From: Clostridia bacterium
GTDB taxonomy: Bacteria > Bacillota > Clostridia > UBA1381
NCBI GenBank assembly: GCA_900751685.1
Contig: CAADSR010000371.1
Span: 1-9,993 of the forward strand
Direction: 5' to 3'
DNA length: 9,993 nucleotides
The notes below the pieces were generated by a model. The model worked only from the letters and a program-made list of their open reading frames with translations, ran no database searches and was not told where the DNA came from. Each line of letters opens with the position of its first letter. Position 1 is the first letter of the stretch. This document shows, piece after piece, positions 1-7,500 of the stretch. The translations under genes and the position numbers were made by a program.

Positions 1-170
1 CCCCCGCCGGTAGCCCCTACAGCCGCCAGGGCATTTGGCCCCACATAATGGCCTACTACACTGGCGTCGACAACATTATAGACCTGCTGGAAAATATTCC
101 CCACCAGCATTGGAAGCGCAAACCCTAAAATTAACCGCAGAGGACGGCCCTCTGTCATATTACTTACCAT
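1..170 (-). CDS. MATE family efflux transporter, N-terminal fragment cut by the left window edge
   Basis: The first 56 codons of a multidrug and toxin extrusion (MATE) transporter are visible; the rest lies outside the window. The protein begins MVSNMTEGRPLRLILGFALP and contains the family's N-terminal pattern: MTEG, then a helix with PML, then IFQQVYNVVD and a GPNALAAVG segment. MATE proteins are 12-helix inner-membrane antiporters that export cationic or drug-like compounds using Na+ or H+ gradients. By hand alignment about 31 of 56 residues match the second MATE protein in this window (6154-7494), so the two are paralogues. The ATG at 170 was chosen because a G-rich stretch (GGTGGTGGGG) lies just upstream; the in-frame ATG at 158 has no ribosome-binding site. 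A consensus promoter at 200-228 means it can be transcribed independently of the polymerase gene 111 bases upstream. The substrate is unknown. Confidence 0.9.
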   Translation of the reverse strand, partial: MVSNMTEGRPLRLILGFALPMLVGNIFQQVYNVVDASVVGHYVGPNALAAVGATGG

Positions 171-199
171 AACCCCACCACCCTAAAAAGATAAAAATC

Positions 200-228
200 A
201 TTATATGGCAGTATTTCCTGAAAGTCAA
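200..228 (-). promoter_or_regulatory. Sigma-A-type promoter for the left-edge MATE gene
   Basis: On the minus strand there is a -35 box TTGACT (223-228), a 17-base spacer and a perfect -10 box TATAAT (200-205). Transcription would begin near base 193, giving a leader of about 24 bases before the ATG at 170. It lies between the polymerase stop codon and the MATE start, so the MATE gene need not depend on readthrough. The call rests on consensus match only. Confidence 0.8.
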
Positions 229-281
229 TAGGTTTAAAACGAAAGGCCTTCATTTTTAACAAGATAGGATAAAAAATGGAT

Positions 282-1502
282 CTATTTTTCATTTGTCCCT
301 TGTCCCCGTTCCTGCTTCTTGTTCAACGTGCTGGCGCGTACCACAGCCGCCTTTCCAAAACGGTGATGCAGGCCATCGAGTGTTTCTTCAAACCGGCTGA
401 TCTTTTCCCGCTTTTTTGTATCATCTTCAAAAAGACTAAGCTGCTGGGCAAATTGGTCTTTTAAAATCAACTGGCTGCCCGTGATCATCAGCATCCGCAC
501 GGGCGTCTTTTTGTGGCAAAACGGCTTTAATAATCCCAGTGCCGCTTCGCTGATCTCCCTTGCCAGGTCGGTAGGGGGCTGCACCGGGCACTGGCGCGAC
601 ACTGTTTTAAAATTGGAATCCTTCACAGTGACCTGGACCGTAGCGCAAAGAAAGCCATGCCGCCGCATCCTGGCCGCAACACTATCCGCTAATAACACGA
701 CGGCCGGCCGGAGCTGCTCTTCCCCGGCCAGATCCTCACGGAAGGTGATCTCATTTCCCACAGATTTGACCTGCTTCTGCTCATAAACCGATTTTACGGG
801 CTCCGCATCCTCCCCATTGGCATAAATGTGCAGCATTCTGCCCGCCTTCCCCAGCCTTTGTTCCAAAAGGCCAGCATCCGCCAATGCAAGCTGCCCAATG
901 GTCTTGATCCCGATCAAATTCAAGGTCTGCTGTGTCGCTTTCCCCACGTAAAGAAGGTCTGAGACAGGAAGGGGCGCGATTTTTTGCTCATAGTCCTCCG
1001 GCATAAACACAGTCGTCGCATCCGGCTTTTGATAATCACTCCCTAGCTTTGCAAAAACTTTATTATAAGAGACCCCTACCGAAACGGTCAGGCCGGTTTC
1101 CTGACGCACAGCAGCACGGATCTCATCGGCAATTTTTTTACCATCCCCAAACAGCTTTTGACTCCCGGTAACATCCAGCCAGGATTCATCGATCCCAAAG
1201 GGCTCTACCTGCTCCGTATAGCGCTGATAGATCTTGTTCACACGAATGGAGTATTCCTGGTACAGGTCATGGTGGGGCGGCACCAGCACTAAGCCTGGGC
1301 ATTTCCGCCTTGCCTGCCATATGGTCTCGGCTGTTTTAACCCCGTCTTTTTTGGCAAGCTCGTTTTTTGCAAGGATGATCCCATGACGGTTTTCCGGGTC
1401 TCCGGCCACCGCCATGGGCACAAGGCGCAGCTTAGGCTCCAGCAGGCATTCCACGGATGCAAAAAAACCATTGCAGTCACAATGTAAAATTGTTCTTCTC
1501 AA
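282..1502 (-). CDS. dinB: DNA polymerase IV-type Y-family translesion polymerase (DinB/ImpB/MucB/SamB family)
   Basis: A 406-residue Y-family polymerase, normal length for the family, which copies damaged DNA with low fidelity in the cytoplasm. The N-terminal catalytic motif is HCDCNGFFASVE, with metal ligand D9; the second position usually seen as Asp (DxD) is N11. This DxN form is, as I recall, usual in the clostridial branch rather than a defect. The second catalytic motif GIDESWLD supplies D105 and E106. The SVGVSYNKVFAKLGSD motif (141-156) and the helix-hairpin-helix and little-finger regions follow. Near the C-terminus QLSLF (354-358) matches the beta-clamp-binding consensus, so the enzyme should be recruited by the sliding clamp. 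The start is a TTG at 1502, supported by AGGAGG ten bases upstream and by the family motif beginning a few residues later. It has its own promoter (1543-1571). No Firmicute LexA box (GAAC-N4-GTTC) was seen upstream, so SOS control is not evident here. Confidence 0.95.
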   Translation of the reverse strand: MRRTILHCDCNGFFASVECLLEPKLRLVPMAVAGDPENRHGIILAKNELAKKDGVKTAETIWQARRKCPGLVLVPPHHDLYQEYSIRVNKIYQRYTEQVEPFGIDESWLDVTGSQKLFGDGKKIADEIRAAVRQETGLTVSVGVSYNKVFAKLGSDYQKPDATTVFMPEDYEQKIAPLPVSDLLYVGKATQQTLNLIGIKTIGQLALADAGLLEQRLGKAGRMLHIYANGEDAEPVKSVYEQKQVKSVGNEITFREDLAGEEQLRPAVVLLADSVAARMRRHGFLCATVQVTVKDSNFKTVSRQCPVQPPTDLAREISEAALGLLKPFCHKKTPVRMLMITGSQLILKDQFAQQLSLFEDDTKKREKISRFEETLDGLHHRFGKAAVVRASTLNKKQERGQGTNEK

Positions 1503-1513
1503 GAGGCTTCCCC

Positions 1514-1519
1514 CTCCTC
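1514..1519 (-). promoter_or_regulatory. Ribosome-binding site fixing a TTG start for the DinB-type polymerase
   Basis: Reading the minus strand, AGAGGAGGGGGAAGCCTC precedes the TTG at 1502. The AGGAGG core lies 10 bases from that codon. No ATG occurs between it and the conserved HCDCN motif, so TTG is the only sensible initiator. Confidence 0.75.
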
Positions 1520-1542
1520 TTTGTATTCATTCTCCTTCCTTC

Positions 1543-1571
1543 ATCATATCATATCCTAAGGCCTATTTCAA
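1543..1571 (-). promoter_or_regulatory. Sigma-A-type promoter for the DinB-type polymerase
   Basis: On the minus strand TTGAAA (1566-1571), a 17-base spacer and TATGAT (1543-1548) form a good promoter. It is back to back with the plus-strand promoter at 1614-1642; the two -35 boxes are 42 bases apart. The leader to the TTG start is about 35 bases. Confidence 0.7.
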
Positions 1572-1613
1572 TTACTGTCCAACTGATTTTTTACCTATTT
1601 TACATAAAACAAA

Positions 1614-1642
1614 TTGAAAAAACATTTGAAATATGGTATAAT
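1614..1642 (+). promoter_or_regulatory. Extended -10 sigma-A-type promoter for the lipoprotein/GGDEF operon
   Basis: TTGAAA (1614-1619), a 17-base spacer and a perfect TATAAT (1637-1642), with TGG directly before the -10 box giving the extended -10 (TGn) feature. Transcription should begin near 1649, leaving a leader of about 56 bases before the ATG at 1705. That is too short to hold a typical cyclic-di-GMP riboswitch, so direct riboswitch feedback is unlikely. Confidence 0.8.
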
Positions 1643-1666
1643 AAACAGAATATTAGGAATCCTTTG

Positions 1667-1677
1667 GAAACCGTTTC
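1667..1677. promoter_or_regulatory. Possible repressor operator: GAAAC-C-GTTTC inverted repeat in the leader
   Basis: A perfect 5-1-5 inverted repeat, GAAACCGTTTC, lies about 20-30 bases downstream of the predicted start of the lipoprotein/GGDEF transcript, where a bound repressor would block transcription. The wider TGGAAACCGTTTCT resembles the LacI/CcpA style of operator, matching about 11 of 14 positions of a cre-like consensus, but the central CG is shifted by one. No LacI-family gene is visible in the window. A repeat this short could arise by chance in A/T-rich DNA. Confidence 0.25.
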
Positions 1678-1704
1678 TTTTAATATCCATGAAAGGAAAA
1701 TTTT

Positions 1705-3126
1705 ATGAAAAAGATTCTGATTTTAATAGAAATTTTGCTTCTATCGTTCGTATTAGCCGGGTGTGCCAGCAAGCCCAGCCCAAAAAACCCTGTGGTAATC
1801 AGCATATGGCACTATTATAATGGGACGCAATTGCTCGCCTTTGACGAGATGGTATCCGAATTTAATGATACCGCCGGCGCTGAAATGGGAATCTTTGTGG
1901 AAAGCTCCAGCAAAGGCGGCGTAAATGAATTGACCCAGTCCATCAATGACTCCGTCCAAAAAAAAGTAGGCGCTGAAGAGCTTCCCAACATTTTCGCCTG
2001 CTATGCAGACAATGCTTTTTCTTATGACCAGCAAAATGTACTGGCTTCTTTTGATCCATACTTTACCAAAAAAGAATTTAGCGAATATGTGGATTCTTAC
2101 CTGGAAGAAGGCCGTTTGGACGGCGGGAAAGAGGTCAAGATCATTCCTACGGCAAAATCCACCGAGATCATGCTGCTGAATAAAACGGATTGGGACCGGT
2201 TCTCTGCCGCTACCGGCGCTTCACTGGAGGAGCTTTCCACCTGGGAGGGGCTGGCGCGGGTTGCAGAGACATACTATAATTGGACCGATGAGCAGACGCC
2301 GGAGCCAAATGACGGAAAAGCGTTTTTCGGAATTGATTCAAACGCAAATTATTTGCTGGTAGGGCTTCACCAATTAGGGGCCGACCCGGTAAAAGACGCA
2401 ACCGGGGCTACCTCGCTCACATTAGAGCAGCCTATTATGGAACGCCTATGGAACTGCATGTATATTCCTTATGCCAAAGGATATTATACCAACGCTGGAC
2501 GCTTCCGCTCCGACGATGCAAAGACAGGAACCGTCATTGCCTATACCGGCTCTTCGTCCGGGGGCTCTTATTTCCCCAAAGAAGTCTATAGCCCTTCCGG
2601 CGGCTACCCTATTGGACTACTGGCCCTGCCTATGCCAAACTTTGAAGGAACAGCCCCTTGCGCGGTCCAGCAGGGAGCCGGCATGGTGATGACCAAATCT
2701 GACTCGCTCCACGAATACGCCTGTGCCGAGTTTTTAAAATGGTTCACCCAATCCCAGCGGAACCTGGAGTTTTGTGTCAATGCCGGATACCTTCCAGTCA
2801 AAAAGGATGTTTGCACCTTAGAAAGCATCGAACAATTCTCAGAAACGGAATTGCTTCAAAACAAAGCCGTACAGCAAAGCCTTGAGGTCGCGATGAAGCA
2901 ATTTTCCACCTATGAATTTTACAGTGTCGAGCCCTTTGCACATTCCGCGCAAATGAGGCAGGTTTTTGAAAAGAGCCTTGGTGATGCGGTCAATAACATT
3001 CAAATACAACGAAATACTACTACAGATAAAATTTCTTCTATCACTGAAAAGCTAACTTCAAAGGAAGCATTTGAAGCATGGTATGTTGATTTAAACCAGC
3101 AGCTTTCAGCACTCTTTCACTCTTAG
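1705..3126 (+). CDS. Extracellular solute-binding lipoprotein (ABC family 1 type), probable ligand-capture partner of the downstream sensor
   Basis: A 473-residue lipoprotein. Residues 1-20 form a lipoprotein signal peptide: two lysines, a hydrophobic core and the lipobox LAGC with C20 as the lipidated cysteine, so the mature protein should be anchored outside the membrane. After a short linker comes VISIWHYYNG (31-40), the opening strand typical of family 1 (sugar-type) solute-binding proteins (compare ITFWH...G). Length and overall layout fit that family. The ATG at 1705 is preceded by AAAGGA seven bases upstream and follows a strong promoter. No permease or ATPase gene is adjacent. Instead a dCache-GGDEF-EAL gene follows after 36 bases, clearly the same transcript. 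I infer that the protein presents a bound ligand to that sensor rather than, or as well as, to a transporter. The ligand cannot be read from the sequence; sugar, oligosaccharide or polyamine are all possible. Confidence 0.88.
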   Translation: MKKILILIEILLLSFVLAGCASKPSPKNPVVISIWHYYNGTQLLAFDEMVSEFNDTAGAEMGIFVESSSKGGVNELTQSINDSVQKKVGAEELPNIFACYADNAFSYDQQNVLASFDPYFTKKEFSEYVDSYLEEGRLDGGKEVKIIPTAKSTEIMLLNKTDWDRFSAATGASLEELSTWEGLARVAETYYNWTDEQTPEPNDGKAFFGIDSNANYLLVGLHQLGADPVKDATGATSLTLEQPIMERLWNCMYIPYAKGYYTNAGRFRSDDAKTGTVIAYTGSSSGGSYFPKEVYSPSGGYPIGLLALPMPNFEGTAPCAVQQGAGMVMTKSDSLHEYACAEFLKWFTQSQRNLEFCVNAGYLPVKKDVCTLESIEQFSETELLQNKAVQQSLEVAMKQFSTYEFYSVEPFAHSAQMRQVFEKSLGDAVNNIQIQRNTTTDKISSITEKLTSKEAFEAWYVDLNQQLSALFHS

Positions 3127-3162
3127 AAAGAAGGAGACCTTCCAGGAAAGGAGGAACAAATT

Positions 3163-6099
3163 ATGCTTAAAAAGAGTCCGGGACGTTCGGTCCGGAGAAC
3201 CGTTCTCCTCCCGATGCTGGCAGTGGCCGTTATACAAATTTTGATTTTCAGTATTGTTTTTTGGAGCGGGAACACGTTTTCCAACCTCAAGAATAATGCC
3301 CTCCACCTCCTGAGCCAGACTGCGGCTGACCGCCGGAACTATTTGAATGCTGAAATGTCTGACAGCGCAAACACGCTTTCCTCTTTTCAGGAAAACATCA
3401 ACCAGGATATCCTTTCCTTTGCCGCCGAAAAAAATATCGATTTACATACTCCCGGGCAAGAACAAGCCGAACATATTTTAGCAAAAACGATAGACGGCCT
3501 GATCACCTTGCAGGGGTCTTCCCATGTGGCCGGAGCCTTTATCATCCTAGATAGCGGAGGCACATCCTCTTTCCAGCCTTCCCTGTATCTGCGTGATTTG
3601 AGCCCGGAAACACGCTCGACCGATAATTCGGACCTTATGATGCTGGCCGGGAACCCGGCCCTGGTGAAAGATCATGGTATCGCGCTTGATTCCTCATGGA
3701 CTTATGCTCTTGACTTATCTACCTTAAAGGATGCTTCGTTTTATCAAAAACCGTTCCAGGCCGCCATTGAATACCCTGCCCTTGGCGCAAAAGCGCTGGG
3801 CTATTGGAGCAATGTGCATCAGATCTCAGGGGATGGCATTGATGTTATTTCCTACACCATACCCCTTCTGGACCAATCACACCAGCCCTATGGGGTAATC
3901 GGCATCGATCTGTCGGTCAAGTACCTACAGCAATTTCTAAAATACAGCGAAGGCGGATCGAATGGTAAATTAGGATATATGCTTTTCCTAGACAAACAAA
4001 ATGGGCCCGATGCCTATGAGATCAGCTTTATCAACGGCCGTGAGATCAAGAATGCCTTTACAGGGCAAACCACCTTTTCCCTTGGGAAAGAGCTTTCTTA
4101 CAGGAATACTTATGAGCTGGAGGTCCCGTCAGGCGACGCTGAAATGGTGGGCTGTGTCCAAAACCTACAGCTCTACAACACAAATACCCCTTTTATTTCA
4201 GAGCAGTGGAACCTTATGGAGATCTCACAAAAATCAGCCTTGTTTGCCGATGTAAATTCCATCGAAAAGGCACTGGCCATCTCATTTTTAGTCGCTTTGC
4301 TCATCAGCCTGATCACAGCGGTATTTTTAAGCTCCCAATTAATAAGGCCGATCCACAAGCTGATCAAGGGCCTGCGGGAAAGCGATCCATCCAACCCGGT
4401 AGAGCTGCCAAAGGTCCATATCAATGAGATCGATGAAATTTCAGAAGCGGTTGAGATTTTAAGTGAAAATGTGGCGGCGGCGGCTTCCCAATTAGACCAG
4501 ATCATCAAAATGGTGAACCTGCCGATCGGCGCGTTAGAATATAGCACTCATGGACAAATTCTATTTTGTACGGATAATCTTGCACAGCTCTTAAACCTGC
4601 CGCAAAAGGTCTTGAATGACCAAAGCCTGTTAAGCCAGCAAATTTCGGTTTTATTAAATTCCACAGTCCCGGATTCCGATGCTTCCTCCGACTCTTCTCT
4701 TTGTGAGCTGGACAACGGCCATTGGATCCGTTTCAACCGGGCGGAGTCTGGCGAAAACATCCTATTGGTAGTAACGGATGTGACAGAGGAGATCGAAGAA
4801 AAGAAGCAGATCGAACACGAAAGGGACTATGACCTTTTGACCAATCTGCTGAACCGGCGTGCGTTTGAGCGTGAACTCGGAAAGATCCTTCCCCTGCCTG
4901 AGGGGGAACTGGGTGCTATGATTATGTGGGATATGGATAATCTTAAATTTATCAATGATACTTATGGACATGACTATGGCGACCGCAGCTTAAAAGCCCT
5001 TGCTAGGGTTCTGAGTCGATTGGAAGGCTATTCTTCTAAAATCGCCCGTCTTTCCGGGGATGAGTTTGTTGTATTCCTCCATGGCTTTGAATCCAAGCAG
5101 GAAATCAGGGACTTATTATTAAAAACACATCAGACCCTGGGAGAGACCTTTATTTCATTGCCACACCACGAACAGATCCTGCTTAAGGCTTCCGCCGGGA
5201 TCTCCTGGTATCCCGAAAATGGCGACACCTATTCCGTATTATTGTCCCATGCAGATATGGCAATGTACCATTGCAAGCATTCTTCCAAAGGAATGATCCA
5301 GGAATTTTCAAAAATCACCAGCCACCAGTCCGGCGATGAATCCTGTTTCCTTCGCATGGAGCTGGATAAATTGTTTGAAGAAGCCGCTGTAAAGTATGCC
5401 TTCCAACCAGTCGTAGATACCCATAGCGGTGAAATTTTCGGTGTTGAAGCTCTGATGCGTCCGCAAACGGAGCTGTTAAAACAACCCAAGGATATTATCC
5501 ACATGACAAAAATCAGTTCCCAGCCGTATCAGCTGGAGCGTACCACCTGGTTTTGTGCCTTGCGTGATTTTGCTCCCCAGGCAGAGCTTTTGCCAAAGGC
5601 AAAATTATTTTTAAATTCCTTGCCTTCTGTTTTATTAAACCACCGGGACTATCAATATTTACAAGAAATGTACGCAGGCTTATTTGACCGGATCGTTGTG
5701 GAACTGTCTGACGAAAAAGAGGTAGACGCTTCTAATCTCTTGAAAAAAATAGAATTGGCTCAAAAAGGGAATATGCAATTTGTTTTTCAGGCCACAGACC
5801 TAATGAAGCCCTTGCCGGATTTAAAATCCTACCACTATTTTAAAATCGACCGAAGCTCCATTCTTGATGTCTGCCAGGACGATAAAAAATATGAGCTGCT
5901 GCAAGACAGAATCTACCAGCTGCACCAGATGGGGATTAAAATCATTGCAGTGGGGATCCAAAGCCAGGAAGAGCTCAAAAAGATGCTGGAGCTGGATATT
6001 GACTATGTACAGGGCTTTTATTTGTCAAAGCCGCAATTCCACTTCTCCGACCTGCCAGAATCTATAAAAGAAGAAATCCGTCATTTGCGTGATTCCTAA
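3163..6099 (+). CDS. Membrane sensor dCache-HAMP-PAS-GGDEF-EAL; GGDEF intact, EAL catalytically degenerate
   Basis: A 978-residue cyclic-di-GMP signalling protein. Domains in order: transmembrane helix 13-34; extracellular dCache-like sensor about 36-368, whose membrane-distal hallmark runs through GYWSNVHQ, ISYTIPLLD and YGVIGIDLS (213-251); second membrane helix about 370-390; HAMP about 391-445; a PAS-like segment about 446-545; GGDEF about 552-717; EAL about 737-972. The GGDEF domain has DLLTNLLNRRAF, metal ligands in WDMDNLKFIND (D590 onward), YGHDYGD and active site SGDEF (631-635), so it should make cyclic-di-GMP. The RxxD inhibitory site is absent. The EAL domain keeps E762-A-L, N818, E847, K894 and QGFYLSKP. 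However, the DDFG Asp pair is Q876-A877 and the AEGVE motif is AVGIQ, losing both Glu, so phosphodiesterase activity is unlikely. The start at 3163 has AGGAGG eight bases upstream. It is cotranscribed with the lipoprotein gene and followed by a terminator. Confidence 0.93.
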   Translation: MLKKSPGRSVRRTVLLPMLAVAVIQILIFSIVFWSGNTFSNLKNNALHLLSQTAADRRNYLNAEMSDSANTLSSFQENINQDILSFAAEKNIDLHTPGQEQAEHILAKTIDGLITLQGSSHVAGAFIILDSGGTSSFQPSLYLRDLSPETRSTDNSDLMMLAGNPALVKDHGIALDSSWTYALDLSTLKDASFYQKPFQAAIEYPALGAKALGYWSNVHQISGDGIDVISYTIPLLDQSHQPYGVIGIDLSVKYLQQFLKYSEGGSNGKLGYMLFLDKQNGPDAYEISFINGREIKNAFTGQTTFSLGKELSYRNTYELEVPSGDAEMVGCVQNLQLYNTNTPFISEQWNLMEISQKSALFADVNSIEKALAISFLVALLISLITAVFLSSQLIRPIHKLIKGLRESDPSNPVELPKVHINEIDEISEAVEILSENVAAAASQLDQIIKMVNLPIGALEYSTHGQILFCTDNLAQLLNLPQKVLNDQSLLSQQISVLLNSTVPDSDASSDSSLCELDNGHWIRFNRAESGENILLVVTDVTEEIEEKKQIEHERDYDLLTNLLNRRAFERELGKILPLPEGELGAMIMWDMDNLKFINDTYGHDYGDRSLKALARVLSRLEGYSSKIARLSGDEFVVFLHGFESKQEIRDLLLKTHQTLGETFISLPHHEQILLKASAGISWYPENGDTYSVLLSHADMAMYHCKHSSKGMIQEFSKITSHQSGDESCFLRMELDKLFEEAAVKYAFQPVVDTHSGEIFGVEALMRPQTELLKQPKDIIHMTKISSQPYQLERTTWFCALRDFAPQAELLPKAKLFLNSLPSVLLNHRDYQYLQEMYAGLFDRIVVELSDEKEVDASNLLKKIELAQKGNMQFVFQATDLMKPLPDLKSYHYFKIDRSSILDVCQDDKKYELLQDRIYQLHQMGIKIIAVGIQSQEELKKMLELDIDYVQGFYLSKPQFHFSDLPESIKEEIRHLRDS

Positions 6100-6108
6100 A
6101 CGATAAAT

Positions 6109-6150
6109 AAAAAATGCCATACAGCCAAAAGGCCTGTACGGCATTTTTTT
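6109..6150. terminator. Bidirectional intrinsic terminator between convergent operons
   Basis: AAAAAATGCC-A-TACAG pairs with CTGTA-C-GGCATTTTTTT, with one A/C mismatch and a loop of about nine bases around CCAAAAGG. The plus strand ends in seven Ts for the GGDEF/EAL transcript. The minus strand also ends in a T run, for the MATE transcript whose stop codon lies at 6154-6156. The ten-base gap to the plus-strand stop (6097-6099) and three-base gap to the minus-strand stop fit a shared terminator. Confidence 0.9.
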
Positions 6151-6153
6151 ATT

Positions 6154-7494
6154 TTAGTTTTCTTTTGCAGGAAGCTTCCGGGACTGGACAGCGTAGAAGC
6201 AGCAGGACAATACAGCCGCAATACTCCAGCCGACTGGCCAGGAAAGCCATATTCCCAGGGATGAAGCCATTGCATACGATAAAATATAGGCCAAAGCCAC
6301 ACGCAGCACAAGGTCTGAAAATGTGGATACCATAAACTGCACCATACGCCCGGTCCCCCGCAGCACTCCATCGGCAATCAATTTCACCCCGATAATGATA
6401 TAGAAAGGGGACAAAACCTGTAGAAACAGCTTTCCCTCCTGAATGATCGCCACATCTGCAGGGCTTACAAATATGCTCATCATCTGCTTTCCAAACACGC
6501 CAAAGGCCAAAACAAATGGCAGCGCTACCACAAGCATCATGATACATCCCACTTTGAACCCGGCTTTAATGCGCTGATATTTTGCCGCGCCGATATTTTG
6601 TGCGGTAAAGCTTGAAATGGCATTGCCTAACGTTGTAAATGAAGTGATCGCGAACGTATTTAGCTTTACCGCCGCCGCATATCCTGCAATGACATCGGCC
6701 CCAAAAGAATTGACCCGTCCCTGTATAAATAAGTTCCCAACAGAAACAAAGCTTTGCTGCAAAATACTAGGGACCGCAATACGGCTGATCTTTGCCAGCA
6801 TACTGGCGGAAAAGCGCGGATAACGAACCTCTGGATGGAGCCCTTTCAAACGGTACATCAACACGGTAAATGCAAAAACAGATGAAACGCCCTGGGCAAT
6901 AAAGGTGGCCCAAGCTACGCCTCCCACCCCCATGTGAAAACAAATCACAAATACCAGGTCAAGGAGGATATTCCCCAAGGAAGAAGCAATCAGAAAATAC
7001 AGCGGCGTTTTAGAATCTCCCAGGGCAGTAAAAACCCCGGTACAAATATTATATAAGAATAAGAATACCAGCCCGCCCACATAGATATTAAGATATAGGG
7101 CCGAATCGGAAAAAATCTGCTCCGGAGTATTTAAAAGCCCAAGCAGCGGGCGGCAAAAAATCCACCCCGCCAGTGTTAAAACAACAGCTAACACCAAAAC
7201 CGCCAGAATGGATGTGGAGATCGAGGTTTTTAGTTTTACAAGCTTCCGGGCGCCAAATAATTGGGAAATAACGACCGAGGCTCCAATATTCGCCCCGGTC
7301 GCAATTGCCATAAAAATCATCGTGATTGGAAAAGATGCGCCAACGGCAGCCAGCGCCGCCGCCCCTACAAATTTTCCCGCTACGACGCTGTCCACAATAT
7401 TATATAGCTGCTGGAAAATAACACTCAGCAGCATCGGCATTGAAAATGCCCATAATATCCTGGACGGCGCCCCTTCTGTCATATTTTTTATCAT
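6154..7494 (-). CDS. MATE family efflux transporter (second paralogue), cotranscribed with the PurF-like gene
   Basis: A complete 446-residue MATE transporter, the usual length, with about twelve hydrophobic segments throughout. The N-terminus (MIKNMTEGAPSR, PMLLSVIFQQLYNIVD, VGAAALAAVGASFP) carries the family's first-helix signature, and the internal repeat is seen at the start of the second half (IAVPSILQQSFVSVGNLFIQ). It should export organic cations or other small molecules across the cytoplasmic membrane using an ion gradient. The start at 7494 lies six bases after the stop of the PurF-like gene. The only ribosome-binding signal, GGGAAAGAA at 7504-7512, lies inside that gene's 3' end, so translation is probably coupled. 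It ends at the terminator 6109-6150. It is paralogous to the truncated MATE gene at the left edge. The substrate is unknown; the operon partner hints at, but does not show, a nucleotide-related compound. Confidence 0.93.
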   Translation of the reverse strand: MIKNMTEGAPSRILWAFSMPMLLSVIFQQLYNIVDSVVAGKFVGAAALAAVGASFPITMIFMAIATGANIGASVVISQLFGARKLVKLKTSISTSILAVLVLAVVLTLAGWIFCRPLLGLLNTPEQIFSDSALYLNIYVGGLVFLFLYNICTGVFTALGDSKTPLYFLIASSLGNILLDLVFVICFHMGVGGVAWATFIAQGVSSVFAFTVLMYRLKGLHPEVRYPRFSASMLAKISRIAVPSILQQSFVSVGNLFIQGRVNSFGADVIAGYAAAVKLNTFAITSFTTLGNAISSFTAQNIGAAKYQRIKAGFKVGCIMMLVVALPFVLAFGVFGKQMMSIFVSPADVAIIQEGKLFLQVLSPFYIIIGVKLIADGVLRGTGRMVQFMVSTFSDLVLRVALAYILSYAMASSLGIWLSWPVGWSIAAVLSCCFYAVQSRKLPAKEN

Positions 7495-7500
7495 AAGAGA

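Noticed and set aside
233..262. Imperfect TTAAAA...TTTTTAA hairpin as a terminator for the polymerase gene
   Set aside because: Pairing is interrupted by mismatches and bulges, and no T run follows on the minus strand, so termination here is not supported.
481..786. Plus-strand 101-codon frame inside the polymerase gene, and similar frames elsewhere such as 4173-4547 minus
   Set aside because: They lie wholly inside well-supported genes on other frames, lack ribosome-binding sites and have no family-like sequence.
1503..1704. LexA (SOS) box upstream of the polymerase gene
   Set aside because: No GAAC-N4-GTTC match was found; the closest repeat, GAAACCGTTTC, has the wrong spacing and lies about 95 bases upstream of the polymerase -35 box.
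1649..1704. Cyclic-di-GMP riboswitch in the leader of the lipoprotein/GGDEF operon
   Set aside because: The predicted leader is only about 56 bases and shows no multi-helix fold or terminator, too short for known GEMM-type riboswitches.
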